Below, one piece after another: positions 11,043 through 22,800 of a stretch of DNA of 64,000 bases. Every line of letters starts with the position of its first letter. Position 1 is the stretch's first letter. The position numbers and the translations under genes were made by a program. A model generated the notes under the pieces. It saw nothing but the letters and a program-made list of their open reading frames with translations. It had not been told where the DNA came from and searched no databases. The DNA comes from Cytidiella melzeri (taxonomy: Eukaryota > Basidiomycota > Agaricomycetes > Polyporales > Irpicaceae), in contig JABYQR010000078.1 of NCBI GenBank assembly GCA_022592445.1, positions 62,001 to 126,000 of the forward strand, written 5' to 3'.

Positions 11043-12338
11043 TCATTGTGATAGTTGCGAGCGTTCGGCCATACAATTGGAGCGGGTCTCGACTAATGTC
11101 GGCAGGTCTGGGTCGTCAAGTGTTCGTTCAAGTGCAAAGACGATATCGCGTGGCCTTTTTGTGGCATTTATTTTTGACCAGTACTTACTGATTGTTTCAC
11201 CTTCCAGACAATAATTTGCTGCAGTGGCTACGCGGGTCCTCTCAGCTCGTGCAGTGGTGAGTTTGTTTATCTTGCGCTGGATCATCACAATGGAGAGGTC
11301 TAGCGATTCTGTGTTACTTTGGGTTTGGTCGTTCAGAAGCGATTCCATTTGTGTCTGTAAAGTGCGTATTTTGGCTTTGATCTTGGGTACCGCAACCCTT
11401 GCGCGCTGCCGGAGTTTGTGTTTGAGGTCCCGTGTAAAGGTTTGATAAAGTGTTTGCGGGTTATTTTCCGCTGTTCGGTCTGTCTGGCAGCGTTGTATGT
11501 CTTCTTCTAGTTTGAGTCCACGTGTATGGATAAAATTACTGATTTCCTTGTCTTGTAGTAGTACGGTAGGCATGACCCATCGGCCAGGGCCAACAAAAGG
11601 GGTGGCGGGGTTTGAGAGTCGTACGGAGGCAAGTTGATGGTCTGTCTCTATTCCTCCAGTGTCAGAGATGGTCCAGTCTAAGGCTGTGGACAGGAGCGGC
11701 AATGTTAGGTAAATTTGGTCTATTCGTGACTTACTTCCTGCGGCTGACATGCCATAGGTGTACGCGCGAGTGTGAGGGTTTTTTGCACGCCACACGTCAG
11801 TGAGTTCAAAGTCCTCTGTGGTTTGTTTTAGAGCCGCAACCGCTGTTTGTTGATCTTCGTGGTTTGGTAGCCGGTCAATGGAGTCTTCAACTAGGTTAAA
11901 GTTGCCGAGGACAATGTCAGGTTTATGCAGCCCTTGATCTTCAAACTCTTTCTGTATATTGTGCCAGAATGCTCTGTTTGTTGTTGGGTCATTTGGTGCG
12001 TATACTGCCAGGATGTGTATTTCTGAATGCTTATGCCAGTGGACTTTAGCTAGGATTGCCCTTCCCGGGATTATTTGCCATGTCTGGAGACCTTCGGTGG
12101 ATACTATGTCGCGATTGAATACTAACGCGACTCCATGGGCATTGGGGTGGAGGACATTTGCAGAGTCCTCGATGCGCAGCCTCCTGCCGTAGACTTGATG
12201 AAGTTGTTCTACGTACGCATCAGTGAGGTGGGTCTCTTGCAATGCAAGTACACCTAGTTTTTGTTGTTTCAAGAGGTTGCTGACATGTACCCATTTGTTT
12301 TTAGAGTCGCCTATCGCTCTGGTTCCATGCCCTCTCAT
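11043..12338 (-). pseudogene. LINE ORF2 N-terminal part: APE-type endonuclease and linker
   Basis: The open stretch of 431 codons begins MRGHGTRAIGD and contains endonuclease motifs LALQETHL (catalytic Glu), AVYAPNDP, KSRIDQIYLT and the terminal ETDHQLASVRL with the catalytic His. The usual GDFN motif reads GNFN: the AAC codon is at 11901-11903, a single G-to-A change in a CpG context. The family enzyme nicks target DNA to prime reverse transcription; this copy should be inactive. The downstream part is a helical linker that leads into the reverse transcriptase, which lies in other frames. Confidence 0.85.
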
Positions 12339-12683
12339 GTTTAATGTTGCAATCTGAATATTTGCATACGTTTTTTTCTTATTATGTTTCTTGGTTCTTC
12401 GTTTTCGCCCGCAACATTGTCTCGTCTCGGTAGCATTTCTCTGACTTTTGCCCGTAGATGTGTCTACTGCTATTGGTTATGGGGCTCTGTTTTGTTTGAA
12501 GTTGTGTGAGGTTTGTCGAATGTCACTCAAGAGGGTTTCAATCTCCTCTGCGTGAATATGGGGTCCACCTGCATTTGTCCCTGACCCGTCATTGGTCGGA
12601 AGGGCGGCGGTGTGCCCTGCCCAATCTCGGGGCTCGGGAAGGCTGTAACTATGACCAGAACATTGCACCGTAGGTTGTGTTGG

Positions 12684-13317
12684 TGTTACAACCCGGTACA
12701 ACCACCCGACTTCACGTGACCTCCGCACCCGAACATTCCGCCGCATACTCCGCATCTCCGCACCCACGTTCCAACCACCCAACTTCACGTGACCTCCGCA
12801 CCCGAGCACCGCGCCGTATACTCCGCATCTCTGCACCCACATCATCATAACCCTTATCATCTGTATCCTTTACATCATGCTGTGTACAATTCTCTTATTG
12901 CTCCGCAAGCATGCACATTTCCTTTGTTCCGCTTTTGTCTACTTCTATCGGACTTGAAGTCATTGTAGTATATATACAAGACCAAACTGTAGTAAATAAG
13001 CAATTTGAACATCGAATAAGACTCCCCTTCTTATCCTCCCTTTGTCTGCATTCGACTTCACTAGCTGAAGTCATCTTACTCATTGTTGTCCGACATCTCC
13101 TCGCTGTCTCCGGTGTTCCAATCACTACACCTCTGCAGGTCCACATTCGATTGAGCCTTGCTCTCAGACCCTTGATCCTGCTAAGTACAAATTCGAGTCA
13201 CGAGAATCCCGAGCGGCGCAACTTAACTAGTTGAAGCCAAGACTCATTTTGATTCCCCTCGTTCGCTCCTCTGTTTCCGCATCTCCGCATCCCCTCTATT
13301 TTGTCTTGCTCTTAACA
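12684..13317 (+). repeat. 5' LTR of gypsy element
   Basis: It starts TGTTACAACC and ends CTTAACA. It aligns along its length with the 3' LTR. A TATATATA box occurs near 12971. A 73-bp unit beginning ACCACCC is present twice in tandem (about 12701-12773 and 12774-12846) but once in the 3' LTR, which explains most of the 53-bp size difference. Confidence 0.9.
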
Positions 13318-13354
13318 GTATATTCAAATTCAAAACTTGAATTCTCTACTGTAT

Positions 13355-14647
13355 ATGCCCACCCGCACAGCGATCACAAGAACCACTGAATCAATCTCAT
13401 CCGCCCTGCCAACAGCTCAGCAAGCCACCGTCATGTCTCGCAATGACTCCCCTGAGCCGCCCGCCAACGTCAAAACCCGCAGGAGGGGTAAGGATAGAGA
13501 TCCAAACCCCGGCCCGAGTAGAGACCCCGGAGGTGGAGATGGCGGAGGAGACAATGGTGATGATCCTGGTAATAGTAATGGTGGAGGAGATGAAAACCCT
13601 TTTGAGCAGCTTACAGCTGCTATCACGCGGGCCTACGCTCAAAACTTGTCCTCGAACAGCAAGTTCCACACCCCGACACTTTTGACGGATCAGACCCATC
13701 AAAACTCCGCAACTTCCTCACCCAATGCATGGTTTATTTCCGTGCAAACCCGGGTAAGTTCGACTCCGGGCAAAAGAAGGTCATGTTCACCTTCTCTTAC
13801 CTGACGGACTCTGCCTTGGAATGGTTCAAGTTGAAGTTCCTCCAATTCCAGGAATGGGAGGAAAGGGGAGGTATATTTTCAATCTCAAATTCCGGCACGC
13901 CTCACCCTCCAGCATCTGATGACGACAACGATGATGTGCTGGACGCAACCGCCGAACACAACTGGGTCCGGAACTGGTCGGCTTTTGTTGCCGAAATCCG
14001 CACGCATTTTGGTCCTGCAGACAACATTGGCGAAGCCGAACGCCGCCTTGCAAATCTCTCTATGCCATCGGACAAGAAATTGTTCTGGTATAACCTCCGT
14101 TTCACCCAATACTCCATGCGCACCGGCTGGGACAATTGCGCCCTCTGCTACCAATACTACAACGGCCTCCCGGAACGCCTCCAGGACGATATCACGTCCA
14201 ACGGCAAGCCTCACACACTTGTGAAGCTCAAGGAGATGGCCCTTAAGTGGGATCAAAGGTACTGGGAGCGTCAGGGTGAGAAGAAGAAGAAAACCGAGCG
14301 GGAACAGAAACCCGCAAAGTCCACATTGTCCTCGACCCCCGTTGTCACCGTCACCACCGCTGTCGCCACGGCTATGCCCTCTGGCTCCCAAAAAACACCG
14401 TCCCGCCGCAACCACTACTACCACCACCGCAACTCCGAAGACTAACCCCATCGCCAACCTCTTGGGAAGTGATGGTAAGCTCTCCAGTGTTGAACGCGCC
14501 CGCCACATTGCAAACAATCTCTGTTTGTTCTGCAGTCTACCCGGACATCGCGCAGGTGAATGCCACAAGGCCGCAAAGGCTCGTGCCGCCCAGTTGGCAG
14601 CACAGACCCCAGCGCCGAACACCGCATCCGGGTCGGGAAATGTCTGA
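13355..14647 (+). pseudogene. gag of gypsy element
   Basis: The ATG at 13355 opens an acidic, low-complexity N-terminus. After a one-base shift near 13660 the capsid-like region follows, with DTFDGSDPSKLRNFLTQC, FSYLTDSALEWFK and YYNGLPERLQDDI. A second shift near 14420 leads to the nucleocapsid zinc knuckle CLFCSLPGHRAGEC (14522-14563), a CX2CX4HX4C motif. The protein would form the particle and bind RNA; two frameshifts make this copy defective. Confidence 0.85.
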
Positions 14648-14699
14648 GCAGCCCTCAGTCCTCTGCACACATCTAGGGCTGCGCTGAACCCGCTTGTGC

Positions 14700-17600
14700 A
14701 CCCAAGGAGGTATACCTCAACGCTTCCAGTCTTTCTTCAGACACTTTGTACATTTTTGTATCTTGTGATTCAATTTCTGATCCTCTACGGGCTCTGATTG
14801 ATAGCGGTTCCTCCCACTGCTTCATGGACATTGATATTGCAAAGAAGTACTCTCTCCCTCTTGTCTCCATCCCCGCAATTCCGCTCCGTTTGTTCGATGG
14901 TCTTTCACAGTCTCTGATCCATATGATAACTCTACCACTCCGTTTCCCTTCAGGGAAAATCTGTATGACACCTTTCTACATAACAAATCTTGACAAATCC
15001 GCTTCTATCGTTTTAGGATACGATTGGCTCTCCTGCTACAACTCGTTGGTTGACTGGGCTAAGGGTCATATAACCTTCCAAGACAAAGAAGAATCTCTGA
15101 TCCGGAGTCCCTCCACAATGGGCGATTCAGACGAGTCCTCCGACGCGGACACTCCCGCGTCTCATGCTTCAGAAGTCCCTCCGGTATCCTTTATAGGTGC
15201 TGCCGCATATATACGCGCGTGCAAACTGCCAGGCTCTGTTCAGATGCGTCTCTCGCTGCGCACTGTGCAGAATCATTCCTCCGAACCGATTCCAGACATC
15301 TCCGCACTTCCATCCGATTATCATGAATTCGCCAATGTGTTTTCTAACACCAAGGCCGACATCCTAGCTCCGCATCGTCCCTACGACATCTGAATCGATT
15401 TAGAGGACGACAAACCTCTACCTCCGAGCCCCATGTATTTGCTCTCCGCAGTCGAGCAAAAGGCTCTCTGCGAGTTCCTTGACAAAAACGTCAACTCCGG
15501 ATTTATCTGACAATCTACTTCTCCGCATGGTGCTCCAATCCTTTTTGTCAAAAAGAAGGATGGAACTCTTCGACTCTGCGTCGACTATCAAGCACTTAAC
15601 CGTATCACCAAGAAGGATTGCTATCCACTACCACTCATTTCCGACCTTCTGAACAGTCCGGGCAAGGCCCGACCTTATACAAAAATTGATCTCCGCCATG
15701 CCTATCATCTTGTCTGCATTGCCAAAGGTGATGAGTGGAAAACAACCTTTCGCACTCGTTATGGTTTGTTTGAGTGGCTGGTAATGCCATTCGGACTTTC
15801 CAATGCACCCGCGGCTTTCCAACGTTTCATGAACGACATTTTCCAGGACCTCCTCGATGTCAATGTCATTGTCTACTTAGATGACATTCTTATCTTCTCC
15901 GATGATATACAGTCCCACAAGAAGCACGTCAAGGAAGTCCTACGCCGCCTCCGCAAACATGGGCTTTACGCTCGTGCTGATAAATGCGAATTTCACAAAG
16001 ACACGGTAGAATACTTGGGCTTTATCCTTTCCCCCGAGGGCCTCCGCATGTCTTCAGATAAGGTTCAAACCATCTTAGACTGGCCAACTCCGCGCAAGGT
16101 CAAGGACGTCCAGTCTTTTCTTGGATTCGCCAATTTCTATCGTCGTTTCATTCCACACTACTCGGACATCACTGTTCCTCTTACCAGACTCACGCACAAG
16201 TCTGCGACTTGGGCATGGACTGAACAGTGCCAGACTGCATTCGATACTCTCAAAAAAGCCTTCACCACTGCTCCAGTTCTGGTCCAATGGAATCCCGATG
16301 CTACAATCATTGTGGAAACCGACGCCTCGGACTGCGCTCTCGGCGTCATACTCTCTATCATCTCCAACGGGGAGATTCATCCGGTTGCTTTTCATTCTCG
16401 CACCTTCTCCGCACCCGAACTCAACTACGATGTGCACAACAAGGAACTCCCAGCAATTCATGAAGCCTTCCGGACTTGGCGTCATTACCTGGAGGGTACT
16501 CCATCTCCAATAGACGTGATCACCGACCACAAGAACCTGGAGTATTTTTCAACTACAAAACTCCTCACCCAATGACAGGCTCGTTGGTCTGAATTCCTAT
16601 CCAGTTTTAATCTTGTAATCTGCTTCAGACCTGGGAAACTCGAAACCAAGCCGGACGCATTAACTAGACTATGGGACGTCTACCATAAAGAGGGAGGTAG
16701 TGGCTATGCCAGTGTAAACCCGCATAACTTCAAACCTATCTTCTCCTCCAAACACCTCATCGCCTTGATCCGCGCATCCGCACTCATGGAACCGACGCTC
16801 TGCAGTGTTAATATCTTTGACTCTGAAGAACTCTACAAGGATATCCTCCAATCCCTACCCTCAGACATGTATGCTCAACAACTCCGTTCAAAACCTCTTC
16901 CTCCGAGGTGGGTTGACGATCCGCAAGGATTGTTACTCCATGACGGCAAGATATATGTCCCGGACGTCGCTGGCCTCCGCCTCCGCGTCCTCCGCTACAG
17001 ACACGACCACCTCTTATCGGGTCACTACGGAGTTAGTAAGACACTAGCCCTGGTCCGAAGAGAGTTCTCATAAGTCTTGCACGACTTGTAAACAATCGAA
17101 GGCTCCGAGACATAAGCCTTATGGTACGGTCCAACAAATCACAGTCCCGACGCGCCCTTGGGATTCTATTTCTATGGATTTCATCGAGCAACTCCCGGAC
17201 TCCGCAGGCTTTACAGCCATACTCGTTATTGTGGACCGCCTCAGTGAACAAGGCATGTTCATCCCCACATACGACACAATAGACTCTGCGGGTTTGGCTA
17301 AACTATTTGTCCTTCATGTCTTTTCTAAGCATGGAGTCCCTTCTCACTGCACCTCCAACCGGGGCACGGAGTTTGTTTCACGGTTCTTCAGAGCCTTAGG
17401 ACAGGCTTTGGACATGAACCTTCACTTCACCTCTGGTTATCACCCCGAAGCAGATGGTCAGACAGAAAGGACCAACCAAACCCTTGAGCAATACCTCCGC
17501 GCATACTGCAACTACCAGCAAGACAACTGGTCGGACTTGCTACCTCTCGCGGAGTTCGCTTTCAACAATGTCCCTAGCGCAACTACCGGTGTTTCTCCCT

Positions 17601-18252
17601 TCTTTGCAAACAAAGGCTACCATCCCAACATCAGCATACACCCTGAACGTAGTCTCGCCTCCGCACGCGCTCATGAACTCGCCGTTAACCTTGAGGACTT
17701 ACACGAATACTTGAAAGAAAGCATGCGCAAAGCCCAACTCCGATATCAAGGTCCCGCCAACGCTGCACAAAAAGCGCCTCCGCAATGGGATGTCGGAGAT
17801 CGCGTCTTTGTCAAAGCAAAGTACTTCAACACCACACGACCGTCTAAGAAACTTGCCGAGAAGTATCTCGGACCTTTCGAGATTATTGGACGCGTTGGTC
17901 CGCAATCCTTCACGCTCAATCTTCCTGACGCAATGCGAGCAGTACATCCAGTCTACCACGTCTCTATGTTAGAGTCACACACACCCAGCAAAATCCCCGA
18001 CCAAGTCCCATTGCCACCTCTGCCGGTTGAAATCGATGGAGAAATCAAATACGAGATTGCAGAGGTACTCGACTCTAAACTTGATCGCCGACGCTGCACA
18101 TGTCCGCTTCTTCACCTATTCCAATGGCTAGGATACGAGGGAACGGACAAAGAAATTTCATGGGTTCTAGCTACAGAGATGGATGGCGCTCCAGAAGCCA
18201 TTGCCAATTTCCATAACCGTTATCCAAAGAAATCCGGTCCTTTACCTTTGTA
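14700..18252 (+). pseudogene. pol of gypsy element: protease, RT, RNase H, integrase, chromodomain
   Basis: Motifs in order are the protease LIDSGSSHCF (about 14795), RT with LFVKKKDGTLRLCVDYQALN, IDLRHAYHL, MPFGLSNAPAAFQRFMN and VYLDDILIFS (catalytic YLDD near 15875), RNase H TDASDCALG, integrase HHCC remains (HLLSGHYG and CTTC), the core MDFIEQLP and TSNRGTEFVS, the GPFEIIGRVG domain and a chromodomain with FQWLGYEGTDKEISWVL. Stops lie at 15391, 15508, 16573 and 17071. Around 17070 a short piece between the His and Cys pairs of the integrase zinc finger is missing. The integrase core Asp in SDRG is Asn (codon 17357-17359). The chromodomain normally directs integration into heterochromatin. 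Confidence 0.92.
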
Positions 18253-18405
18253 ATTATCTGTTTGTTTGTTTCATTATCCTTATATCATCTCCACATTTCT
18301 GCAACTCCTCAAATCCGCACACATTCATGCTTCATATCAAAAGTGCAAGGACAACGGTGGAGATGTCATTCATAGTTTACAAAAAACAAGAAAAGAAAAA
18401 CTACT

Positions 18406-19161
18406 CTAAGTTTCCTTATCTTTTCCTTCTCCCTTCTGCGGAGCACCTGTTGCCTGTGCCACCTCCGCGGTCTTTTTTGCCTCCTGCCGCAATCTCCGCC
18501 TTTCCTTCTTCTGCTCAACCTCAATATCCTCTACTTCCTCCTCCCCCATCATCCTCCGGATGTTGTTGCGGAACGTGGTTATGGTGTCCCAAATTGCCCT
18601 TCCCTCAGCCAGGAGGTCTGACTGTAGGTCTGCGAATTTGCGCAGAGCACCAGTGAACACCTCAAAGGCGTTGACTGAGCTGAATGCAGAGTCCGACATC
18701 TTCACATCTGAGGATTCTGACGCAGACTCCGTCGACCTCTCCACCAACTCCATCCTCACAGGAACCTGCATCCTGCAATCTCAGTGGCCGCTGACTCTAC
18801 AATCGCCTTGCGCCGCATCTCCGCTGTGGCCCTCTTCTCCAGCATCAACCGCTTACCCTCAGCAGCCACCTTTTTCTTTGCCTCCTCAGCTTCCATCTTC
18901 TTCCTCGCCTCCTCAGCCTACATCCTCATCTTCTCCTGCGCTACCGCAACCAACTCCGCCGTCCTTTGGCGTTCCTTCTCAGCCGCTGCCTCTGCCCTCA
19001 ACTCCTCTTCCTCCTGCTGCATCCTCACCAGCTTGGCCTTCCTCTCGGCAATTTCTTGCTGCCTCCGTGCAAAACAATCAGCAGCAGTCTCTGGAAAGGA
19101 GTCATTGAAGTCAGCCTATCTCCATCAAGGAGCAGAGATACTCACCATTTGGGGTGGACAT
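18406..19161 (-). CDS. Antisense spliced coiled-coil ORF inside the gypsy element
   Basis: Between the pol stop and the 3' LTR, the minus strand has an ATG at 19161, a 16-nt first exon (MSTPN), a canonical intron at 19145-19091 (GTGAGT to TTTCCAG, 55 nt) and a long second exon starting ETAADCFARRQQEIAERK. The product is very rich in Glu, Lys, Arg and Ala with heptad character (for example QQEEEELRAEAAAEKERQR and AEEARKKMEAEEAKKK), so it is a predicted coiled coil. It continues after a one-base frame slip near 18775 with MELVERSTESASESSDVK and ends near 18406. One in-frame TAG (18918-18920) stands where CAG would encode Gln. The intron and the single simple lesions suggest a once-functional accessory gene. 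Its function is unknown. Plant Ty3/gypsy lineages with antisense ORFs in this position are known, but I cannot show homology. Confidence 0.6.
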
Positions 19162-19301
19162 GTTGCTGCTGGGTATGGGGTAGTGGTGGGTGAAGGAACA
19201 AAAGTTGAAGTCCAGCATTTGCACACTCTCAGGACTTTATGCCAAAACTCCAGATCTCCAATGCGAATACACTAGAAGCATTGCCCTCAGGGGTTCGGGC
19301 C

Positions 19302-19316
19302 TTAAGGGGGAGGTAC
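19302..19316 (+). other. Polypurine tract of gypsy element
   Basis: The sequence TTAAGGGGGAGGTAC abuts the TG of the 3' LTR, the position and composition expected for the plus-strand primer of Ty3/gypsy elements. Confidence 0.85.
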
Positions 19317-19897
19317 TGTTACAACCCGGCCCAACCACCCAACTTCATGTGACCTCTGCACCCAAACACCGCGCCACATACTCCGCATCTCCGCACCAAC
19401 GTCATCATGACCCTTATCATCTGTTTCCTTTACATCATGCTGTGTACAGTTTTCTTATCTCTGCGCAAGAATGCGCAATCCCCTTTGTTCCACTTTTGTC
19501 TACTCCTGTCGGACTTGAAGTCATTGTAGTAGACATACAAGACCCAACTGTAGTAAATAAGCAAATCAAATATTGAATAAGACTCCCCTTCTTATCCTCT
19601 CTTCGTCTGCATTCAACTTCACCAGCTGAAGTTGTCTTACTTGTTGTTGTCTGACATCCTCTCGCTGTCTCCGGTGTTCCGATCACCACACCTCCGCGGG
19701 TCCGCGTTTCGATTGAGCCTTGCTCTCGAACCTTTGATCCTGCTAAGTCCAAATTTGAGTCACGAGAATCCCGAGCGGCGCAACTTAACTAGTTGAAGCC
19801 AATACTCATTCTGACCCCCCTTGTGCACTCCACTGCTTCCGCATCTCCGCGAACTCCACAGCTCCGCGTCCCTTCCTATTTTGTCCTGCTCTTAACA
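19317..19897 (+). repeat. 3' LTR of gypsy element
   Basis: It starts TGTTACAACC directly after the polypurine tract and ends CTTAACA. It shares long stretches with the 5' LTR, such as GAATCCCGAGCGGCGCAACT. Many differences are C/T or G/A. It has one copy of the unit that is duplicated in the 5' LTR. Confidence 0.9.
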
Positions 19898-22800
19898 GTA
19901 AAAGGGGATAGATGGGGTTGGACCCAATGAAACAGTATTAACAGAAGCGTGGAGCCAAGGCAATGGTAACCAATTGGAGTCAGATCTGAAGTCTCAATAG
20001 GAAAGAGAAGGAAGTTAATGACATATGGAACGGAAGCAATGAGAAGCAAGGAGTGATGGGAAAAGAAGAGTTGGATTGTCAAGACAAAGGCATAGGAGAT
20101 GCATAGCTACTAGTATGATAGAAATGAAAATGGTAATGTTTGAAGACTGTTTGTAACAATGGGTAAAGTGGCTTTTACAAACACTGTCAAGAGTTTTGTG
20201 ACTTTAGAGCTGAGTGAGTGTAACAATTTGTGATGTGCATCTGTAGAGTATATCTGATCTTATTCAAGAGGTTTCAAGGGGAAGAGCAAGCTGCAACAGG
20301 ATGCCAGCAAGGAGTACAAAAGGAACAGGGTGTTTGTAGAAACATCACATTTTGTCACACTGCAACAATGAGAGCAGTGTCTGTAAATGCACACAGTTGC
20401 AAAGTCACACATGTCTCACCATAGTATGTAAAAACTACTCTACACATATGTTGTAAATGCAGGGTTTGGGAGCGTACACGGGAGGAGGATTGAAAGGAAT
20501 GATTACAATGTTATTGAAATAGCTACGAGAATACAACAGTTTGATATTCTTTTAGCAAAACAGTCAAAATGAAAAGGGAACTCTGAAATGGGTAATCTGT
20601 GCAGAATGACAAAAGGACAGCAGCGATACAAACAAAACTGAGCGGGAAACCTGAAATAACAATAACATATATTCAGAGAAATCAAACAGATGGCAGAACT
20701 GCAGTACATCAGGCTGAGTTTCTATTCATTAGCCTAAGGGGGGCATAGAAACTCACTGTTTTGTCTATAACACCCTCAGCTCTCATATTGGACATACTTT
20801 GTGTATTCCAGAGCAACACAATAGCACTATTCTACTGTCTTCAACATTCTAAGAATTTTTGGAGGTGTGAAAGCACAAAAAGTAGCAGTGTTTGTAAAAC
20901 CAGGTTTTGCAGATGTCCCAATACCCATAGTACCTATAGTTTGTGTTGCAAAGCATACCTCAAAAATAGCATTGATGTGATCCTCCCGTGGTTGCAAAAT
21001 CAAGCTTTTCTCAATATGCTCCTATTCAGCAAAACACTGGCTATGCACAAGACTCCTCCTTCCCTCCCCACATGCAAGGCTTTGAGGTTGTAAGTAGTTC
21101 TACGCCCGATGCCTCAGGCTGATGACGGGATTGCTTGAAAAGAATATGTGCACTACCTTTGGCTGTCCATGTGCAAATACTGAGCCATAACTGCAAGCAG
21201 TCTCAGCAACATCACGGACTGCAACACTAGCTAGTTGCAGATGTCAGTACTATTTTGCAAGTACTCTGACACTTCAGCTAAAAGAAATATGTCTCACCCA
21301 ATTTGATGTTGGTGCATTTCACCAAACACACTCACTCAAGTGAAAAGTGCAATCATTGTTGTCAGGTCTCAGTCTCACACATATCATCTTCTCCCTCTGA
21401 ATTGCTATTCTGGGACTGCTCTGAGATGTAGTCAGAAAGAGAAAGATACATGAACAATAATTGCAGAAAGACCTGTAACAAGATGTGCATAGTTGGTAAA
21501 TGCTGCCCCCATTGTCTGTTCACTTGAATTGCTTTGCATAAATATTCTTGAGATCAAGCCGGCACTTCACATAGCATTGATAATGATGATAAGAACTTAT
21601 GGTGAAAATCAAACTCCTCTCCTCCAATTCTGAGAATTGTCCTCAGAAATGGCTCAACAACTGAATACACTAAAAATAGTCATTTACCAGCTGCTATGTT
21701 GCGTGTGGCATGTATTTGTTGTACTGGGACACTTAAGTATGCTCGACGTCCCATGGGCCCTTATTGTGGGAACATCCCTCAAAACCCATAATTTCCATAA
21801 CCCATACTTTTTTGTGTCCACTGAGGGGTACTTTCGATGGCCTAGAAGTGAACTAGGGACAGGAAGTGAACTATTTGTTCAGGAGGGTATTTACGCTCGC
21901 TCAATTGCCTCGGAAAAAACCATCCATATGTATCCATGCTATGAGATGTTGTGTACATAATTTGATTTTTAAACATCAGCTCTGCGCGGATAGAACAATT
22001 GAATACCTCAAATTTTGCATGTAGTTCACTCATGAACTGCAATTGATGGGCTTGCTGTGGCGGCACCAGTGTATATCTCTGCACAAAAATCATGTCATAC
22101 ATTGATGTATGTATCTAGTATTAGAGAAAAATACTTGTTTGTAATTCTGAGCAATGTGACAAGAGTAGGAGAAGGTTAACTCTCAACAGTGCGGGCGGGT
22201 GTGACAATGCCTCGTGGACTGAGGCTCTGACCACCAGCGAGTAAATGAGCGCTTGCTTGTGACATGCTGTGACAGCTCAGAGATTTTTGCAGGAAAAAAG
22301 GTACCTTTGTGCGGAGCTTTGCAAGCACCTTTCCCCCTTTTCCAATATTTGTAGAACTGTGTGATTTATGGCCAAGATACCTTCTTACACTGCTGCAAAA
22401 ACTCCGAGCAGTAAAAAACCACGGAGCAATGGGGCGGGGGGAGGGAACAGAAGTGAACTGTGTGGTTCACTTCTAGGTCATCAACAGTATGGGTTAATAG
22501 AGAGTCGACTGTATGTAAGATAGACCCAGTTCACTCCCTGCTACATCACATGGCAAGCGTGACAGCGCTTACGTCCATTTTTGCGGAGGGCCACAGTCTA
22601 AATCCATCTACTAGCTCATATGTCCATACAAAAAAAAACAAATCCCAAGAGTCGTCAAAAACCATGTATACTAGAATTCTTCTGTTACAAAATTTTTAAA
22701 ACGGTAGACGTGAGGAAGTGCTTTCCAGAATGGCAGCGAAAGATGAGCGCTAGCACAGGTTATTTCAGAAATTCAAGATAAACGACTGTTTGCCAACAGA

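Larger units (their letters stand above)
6600..12660 (-). mobile_element. Non-LTR retrotransposon (LINE), decayed, with nested insertion
   Basis: Reading on the minus strand from about 12660 to 6600 the element shows, in order, an APE-type endonuclease, a reverse transcriptase with FADD, an RNase H domain and a C-terminal zf-RVT zinc knuckle. The domain order and the ORF2 opening IATLNMRGHGT fit the basidiomycete TX1/Tad-like LINEs that carry RNase H. All domains are split by stops and frameshifts. Its 5' side (no ORF1 found) abuts the left LTR of a gypsy element at 12684. An LTR-like piece of about 720 bp interrupts the frame after the RNase H domain (8365-7640). Catalytic residues are lost by G-to-A changes on the coding strand at three sites. 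It cannot be autonomous. Confidence 0.85.
12684..19897 (+). mobile_element. Ty3/gypsy chromovirus retrotransposon, full length but decayed
   Basis: Two LTRs (12684-13317 and 19317-19897) enclose gag, protease, RT, RNase H, integrase and a C-terminal chromodomain, all on the plus strand, plus an antisense ORF before the 3' LTR. The LTRs begin TGTTAC and end TTAACA. A polypurine tract, AAGGGGGAGGTAC, directly precedes the 3' LTR. No target duplication is visible (GTTGG on the left, GTAAA on the right). The LTRs differ at many positions and the left one carries a 73-bp tandem duplication, so insertion is old. Gag and pol are interrupted by frameshifts and by stops at 15391, 15508, 16573 and 17071. 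Confidence 0.92.

Noticed and set aside
12477..12860. Minus-strand open frame spanning the LINE 5' region and the left LTR
   Set aside because: It crosses the LTR boundary at 12684, so it joins two unrelated elements; only the LINE-side part is meaningful.
13885..14670. A 261-codon minus-strand open frame inside gag
   Set aside because: It lies opposite the coding region of gag and has the composition of a reverse complement of Ser/Pro/Thr-rich sequence; no splice signals or domain. Unlike the 18406-19161 frame it overlaps sense coding sequence.
18183..19275. Plus-strand open frames rich in Pro and Ser after the chromodomain
   Set aside because: They are the mirror of the Glu/Lys-rich antisense coiled-coil frame and have no motif of their own.
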